From the NCBI GenBank assembly GCA_937995275.1, contig CALKKN010000191.1:1-6832 (forward strand): a stretch of DNA of 6,832 nt. The letters are read 5' to 3'. The notes under the pieces were generated by a model. That model was not told the DNA's origin and ran no database searches. It saw nothing but the letters and a program-made list of their open reading frames with translations. A program made the translations under genes and the position numbers. Each line of letters begins with the position of its first letter. Positions within the stretch are counted from its first letter, which is position 1. Positions 5,150-6,832 of the stretch are shown here, in pieces. The DNA comes from an uncultured Lysobacterales bacterium (GTDB lineage: Bacteria > Pseudomonadota > Gammaproteobacteria > Xanthomonadales > SZUA-36).

Positions 5150-6832
5150 ATGAATATTCGACTCAAGCCGGCGACGGCATTGGGGCTGGTCGCAATCCTG
5201 GCGCTGTCCGCCTGCAAACAGCAGGCAGAGGAGCAGGCGGCCGACCGTGCCGACGCTGCACCGGCGGCGCCCGCGGAAACCGTGGCTGACGCCGCCCCTG
5301 CCGCACTGGGCAGCGGCATCGACATGAGCGGCTTCGATACGGGCGTACGTCCTCAGGACGACTTTTTCGACCACGTCAACGGGAAGTGGGTAGCCGAAAC
5401 GCCCCTGCCCGCCGACCGCGCCCGCTGGGGAACCTTCGACATGCTGCGCGAAAACGCTCAAAAGGATGTCCGTGTACTGGTCGAGGAAGTGAGCGCGGCC
5501 GAGAGCGTCCAGCCGGGCAGCGCCACCCAGAAGATCCGCGACTTCTATAACGCCTACATGGATTCGGAGCGCCCCAATGCCCTTGGTGTTGAGGCGATTC
5601 GCGCCGAACTCGACGAAGTCAGCGCAATCCAGTCCTACCAGGATCTGTTTCGCGCCTTTGCCGTCCTGGGCGTATACGGTGTGAACAGCCCGGTCGGTAC
5701 GCTCATTTTTTCGGACTTGAAGGATCCGAACACCAACATTGTTTATCTCGGCGAGGCCGGCATCAGCCTCCCCGACCGTGACTATTACCTGAAGGATGAC
5801 GAACAGTTCGTCGAGGGGCGCGAGCTCTACCGAGCCTACGTGAAGCGCCTGTTCGAACTGGCCGGCGCCGAGGACGTGGAGCAGAAGGTCGAGTCGCTGT
5901 TCGCGCTGGAGTACAAGCTGGCCGAAGCGCATTGGACCAAAGAAGACAACCGCGATCCGACCAAGATCTACAATCCGCACACACCTGAAGAACTCGCGGC
6001 GCTGGCGCCGAACATCGAGTGGGACGCGGCCATGGAGGCGGCGCACATCCCGGCCCGCGATATGTACGTCGTGCAGCAGCCGAGTTTCTTCGAAGCAGCC
6101 AGCGGAATTCTCACGGAAACGCCCCTGGAAACCTGGAAGGACTACCTGGCTTTCCAGACGATGGACGCCTTCGCGCCGGTGCTGGGCGACGACTTCTTCG
6201 GGGCCTGGTTCGAGTTCTACCAGGCGGGATTGCAGGGCATCGAGGAGCCCGAGGCGAAGTGGAAACGCGCCGTCAACGCGATCAACGGCAACATGGGTGA
6301 ACTGCTGGGCCAGCTGTACGTGGATAAGCATTACCAGGAAGAGGCCCGGGCGCGCATGGAGATGATGATCGCCAACTTGACCGAGGCGTACCGCCAGTCG
6401 ATCGAGAATCTCGACTGGATGGGTGAGGAAACCAAGCAGCAGGCCCTGGTCAAGCTCTCGAAATTTGCGCCCAAGATCGGCTATCCCGAGAACTGGCGCG
6501 ACTACAGCAGCATGGAAATCGTGGACGGCGACCTGATCGCGAACGTCAAGAGCACAGCGACGTTCGAGTACATGCGCAACATCGACAAGCTGGACCGGCC
6601 GGTGGACAAGACCGAATGGTTCATGAATCCACAGACCGTCAATGCCTACTACAACCCCGCCTGGAACGAGATCGTGTTTCCGGCGGCGATTCTGCAGCCC
6701 CCGTTCTTCAATGTCGAGGCTGACGATGCGGCGAACTATGGCGGCATCGGCGCCGCCATTGGCCACGAGATCGGTCACGGTTTCGACGATCAGGGGCGCA
6801 AGTTCGACGGCGACGGCAACCTGCGCGACTGG
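5150..6832 (+). CDS. pepO: M13 family (neprilysin/PepO-like) zinc metallopeptidase lipoprotein, 3' end cut by window
   Basis: The first 561 codons of an M13 endopeptidase; the frame is open to the right edge, and since family members are usually about 650-700 residues, the last 100 or more are missing. A signal peptide ends in the lipobox LSAC with Cys22 as the lipidated residue. Lys23 follows instead of Asp, so outer-membrane sorting is expected. An Ala/Pro/Glu-rich tether (about 23-55) leads to the M13 N-terminal domain, starting at FDTGVRPQDDFFDHVNGKW. The catalytic part shows NAYYNP (498-503; the substrate-binding Asn-Ala-x-Tyr of M13) and HEIGH (539-543), with two zinc-ligand His and the general-base Glu540; the third ligand (ExxxD motif) lies beyond the window. 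AGAGG (5139-5143) lies 6 bases before the ATG. It probably cleaves peptides in the periplasm; actual substrate unknown. A long open frame on the opposite strand is a coding shadow. Confidence 0.95.
   Translation, partial: MNIRLKPATALGLVAILALSACKQQAEEQAADRADAAPAAPAETVADAAPAALGSGIDMSGFDTGVRPQDDFFDHVNGKWVAETPLPADRARWGTFDMLRENAQKDVRVLVEEVSAAESVQPGSATQKIRDFYNAYMDSERPNALGVEAIRAELDEVSAIQSYQDLFRAFAVLGVYGVNSPVGTLIFSDLKDPNTNIVYLGEAGISLPDRDYYLKDDEQFVEGRELYRAYVKRLFELAGAEDVEQKVESLFALEYKLAEAHWTKEDNRDPTKIYNPHTPEELAALAPNIEWDAAMEAAHIPARDMYVVQQPSFFEAASGILTETPLETWKDYLAFQTMDAFAPVLGDDFFGAWFEFYQAGLQGIEEPEAKWKRAVNAINGNMGELLGQLYVDKHYQEEARARMEMMIANLTEAYRQSIENLDWMGEETKQQALVKLSKFAPKIGYPENWRDYSSMEIVDGDLIANVKSTATFEYMRNIDKLDRPVDKTEWFMNPQTVNAYYNPAWNEIVFPAAILQPPFFNVEADDAANYGGIGAAIGHEIGHGFDDQGRKFDGDGNLRDW

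Noticed and set aside
5081..6778. Long open frame of 565 codons on the minus strand, antisense to the M13 peptidase gene.
   Set aside because: The plus-strand frame has an unbroken M13 protein with lipobox, NAYY and HEIGH. The antisense product shows no known motifs, begins inside the peptidase and is the usual mirror frame of GC-rich coding DNA.
1..6832. CRISPR array, tRNA or rRNA gene, insertion sequence, defence or toxin-antitoxin system.
   Set aside because: Nearly all the DNA is taken up by recognised housekeeping-type genes; no regularly spaced repeats, transposase motifs or tRNA-like folds were seen, and all gaps are under 170 bases.

Overview
This GC-rich window looks like an ordinary chromosomal segment of a gammaproteobacterium. 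The assignment rests on an E. coli-type GreB, an IbpA-like Hsp20 with a sigma-32-like promoter, an Aat transferase and an M13 lipoprotein peptidase. An aquatic, high-GC lineage related to Xanthomonadales or Woeseiales is a guess from protein flavour only. I see no mobile element, tRNA, rRNA or CRISPR. Seven protein genes are supported; the first and last are cut by the window edges.

Layout: the 3' end of aat (1-317, +) converges on a four-gene minus-strand cluster that reads from right to left. The order is plsC acyltransferase (3745-3005), rhomboid protease (3000-2308), a membrane-anchored SRPBCC/GyrI-like two-domain protein (2277-1246) and a Rossmann/DUF2520 protein (1271-348). Gaps in the cluster are 4 and 30 bases, and the last two genes overlap, so it is probably one operon. 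Two or three of the products are membrane proteins, so an envelope or lipid theme is plausible, but no shared pathway is evident.

Upstream, also on the minus strand, lie an IbpA-like small heat-shock gene (4376-3909) and greB (5035-4535). The hsp20 gene has its own heat-shock control: a sigma-32-type promoter (4474-4502), a structured leader ending in a ROSE-like hairpin that covers the Shine-Dalgarno, and a strong intrinsic terminator (3851-3881) that separates it from plsC.

greB is divergent from a plus-strand M13-family lipoprotein metallopeptidase (5150 to the window end; HExxH visible, C-terminus missing). Their 114-base shared upstream region carries overlapping opposed -10-like hexamers and a perfect 7-base inverted repeat.

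The best-supported notable signal is the two-layer heat control of hsp20. The least described objects are the SRPBCC-GyrI fusion and the DUF2520 protein in the plsC-rhomboid operon. Nothing here amounts to a clear new biological system.
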